Of a DNA stretch of 64,000 bases, positions 63,508-64,000 are shown one piece after another. Each line of letters starts with the position of its first letter. Position 1 is the stretch's first letter. The notes under the pieces are model-generated. The model was not told the origin of the DNA. It made no database searches and worked only from the letters and a program-made list of their open reading frames with translations. Source of the DNA: Streptomyces sp. NRRL F-5123. Lineage in GTDB: Bacteria; Actinomycetota; Actinomycetes; Streptomycetales; Streptomycetaceae. Both the position numbers and the translations under genes were made by a program. Location: NCBI RefSeq assembly GCF_000721495.1, contig NZ_JOHY01000004.1, forward strand, positions 124,001-188,000, in the 5' to 3' direction.

Positions 63508-64000
63508 ATGACCGAAGCACTGCTCCTGCTGCTGGCCCTGCTCCTCAGTCTCGCCTGCGGTGTCTTCGTCGCGGCGGAGTTCTCGCTGACCACGATCGAG
63601 CGCGGCGAGGTGGAGCGCGCCGCGCGGGAGGGCGAGCGGGGCGCGGCGGCGGCGCTCGCCGGGGTGCGGTCGCTGACCGTGCAGCTGTCGGGCGCGCAGC
63701 TCGGCATCACCGTCACCGGGCTGATCATCGGCATGCTGGCCCGCGGCTCGATCGCGGAGCTGCTGCGCGGCCCGCTGCGCGCGGCCGGGGTGGGCGGCGG
63801 CGCCGCCTCGTCGCTGGCGCTGGTGCTGGGCACGGCGGTGTCGACGGTGGTGCTGATGGTGGTCGGCGAGCTGGTGCCGAAGAACTGGGCGATCTCCCGG
63901 CCGCTGCCGGTCGCCAAGGCGGTCGCGGGTCCGCAGCGCGCCTTCACCAGCGCGTTCGGCCCGCTGATCCGTCATCTGAACAACACCGCCAACCGGGTGC
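63508..64000 (+). CDS. CNNM/HlyC-CorC-type membrane protein, N-terminal part (cut by window end)
   Basis: 164 residues visible of what is normally a ~430-aa protein. The CNNM (DUF21) domain is clear: an N-terminal helix with FVAAEFSLTTIERGEVE, SGAQLGITVTGLIIGMLA, and VVGELVPKNWAISRPLPVA, the signature loop. The full family adds CBS and CorC_HlyC domains and is linked to Mg2+/Na+ transport. GCGAGG precedes the ATG at 63508. Confidence 0.92.
   Translation, partial: MTEALLLLLALLLSLACGVFVAAEFSLTTIERGEVERAAREGERGAAAALAGVRSLTVQLSGAQLGITVTGLIIGMLARGSIAELLRGPLRAAGVGGGAASSLALVLGTAVSTVVLMVVGELVPKNWAISRPLPVAKAVAGPQRAFTSAFGPLIRHLNNTANRV

Overview
The window is a contiguous piece of a very high-GC actinobacterial chromosome, most likely Streptomyces or a close relative in the Streptomycetaceae. 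The signs are extreme GC at third codon positions, many GTG starts, ATGA/GTGA/TGATG stop-start overlaps, leaderless promoters, and genus-typical families: DUF6296, a WhiJ-type XRE-DUF5753/DUF397 pair with an RsbW-like ATPase, an ECF41 sigma factor, a carbohydrate ABC importer without its own ATPase, and several Clp/ClpP and GlnR-type features. No rRNA, tRNA, CRISPR array or intact mobile element was seen. Most of the window looks like core chromosome; only the MFS gene near 61-62 kb, beside a possible integrase remnant, looks foreign.

Layout. 0.2-4.3 kb: a CDP-glycerol glycerophosphotransferase-like protein, DUF6296, and an NhaA antiporter fused to a DsbA-like thioredoxin. 4.4-8.4 kb: a small NfeD-like protein and a flotillin/SPFH protein, convergent with a large STAND/TPR NTPase. 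8.5-13.8 kb: a cobalt/nickel and cobalamin locus. A cobalamin riboswitch precedes cbtB-cbtA-(FhuF-like)-cobF-cobK, and a divergent NiCoT permease carries a Nur-box-like operator. 13.8-22 kb: a PrmC-like methyltransferase, then a mannoside-type system (solute-binding lipoprotein, two permeases, GH2 beta-mannosidase, LacI repressor) with matching operator-like sequences in both promoter regions. 22-27.4 kb: a MoxR/DUF58/DUF4129 operon and a lipoprotein. 27.6-33 kb: a stress-flavoured group (baeRF3, hemerythrin, ECF41 sigma factor, SRPBCC, universal stress protein, orphan winged-helix regulator, 45-aa peptide). 33.2-44.9 kb: FUSC transporter, acyl-CoA dehydrogenase/TetR divergent pair with a perfect 24-bp palindrome, murT-gatD, pfkA, a CtaG-family protein, a broken tetR, a PlsC acyltransferase, a microbial PARG, and a YbaK-type deacylase.

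45-51.6 kb: a secreted S33-type peptidase and the complete urease operon ureA-B-C-F-G-D, with a GlnR-like box upstream. 51.6-55.8 kb: an orphan Phd-type antitoxin divergent from a ClpP paralogue across a shared palindrome, an NlpC/P60 hydrolase behind a probable c-di-AMP (ydaO) riboswitch, and the WhiJ-like trio. 55.8-60.6 kb: biotin synthesis, bioF divergent from bioB-bioA-bioD. 60.6-64 kb: an MFS transporter with a hairpin-U6 leader at its start codon, a possible integrase remnant, a RHH/degenerate-Fic toxin-antitoxin pair, a GNAT acetyltransferase, and the start of a CNNM/HlyC membrane protein cut by the window end.

The clearest regulatory circuits are: B12 riboswitch over cobalt uptake and corrin synthesis; Nur over nickel/cobalt uptake, placed close to a nickel-dependent urease; GlnR over urease; LacI over mannoside use; TetR over the acyl-CoA dehydrogenase; and c-di-AMP over a cell-wall hydrolase. 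All are read from sequence motifs and family knowledge; none was tested by search or folding software.
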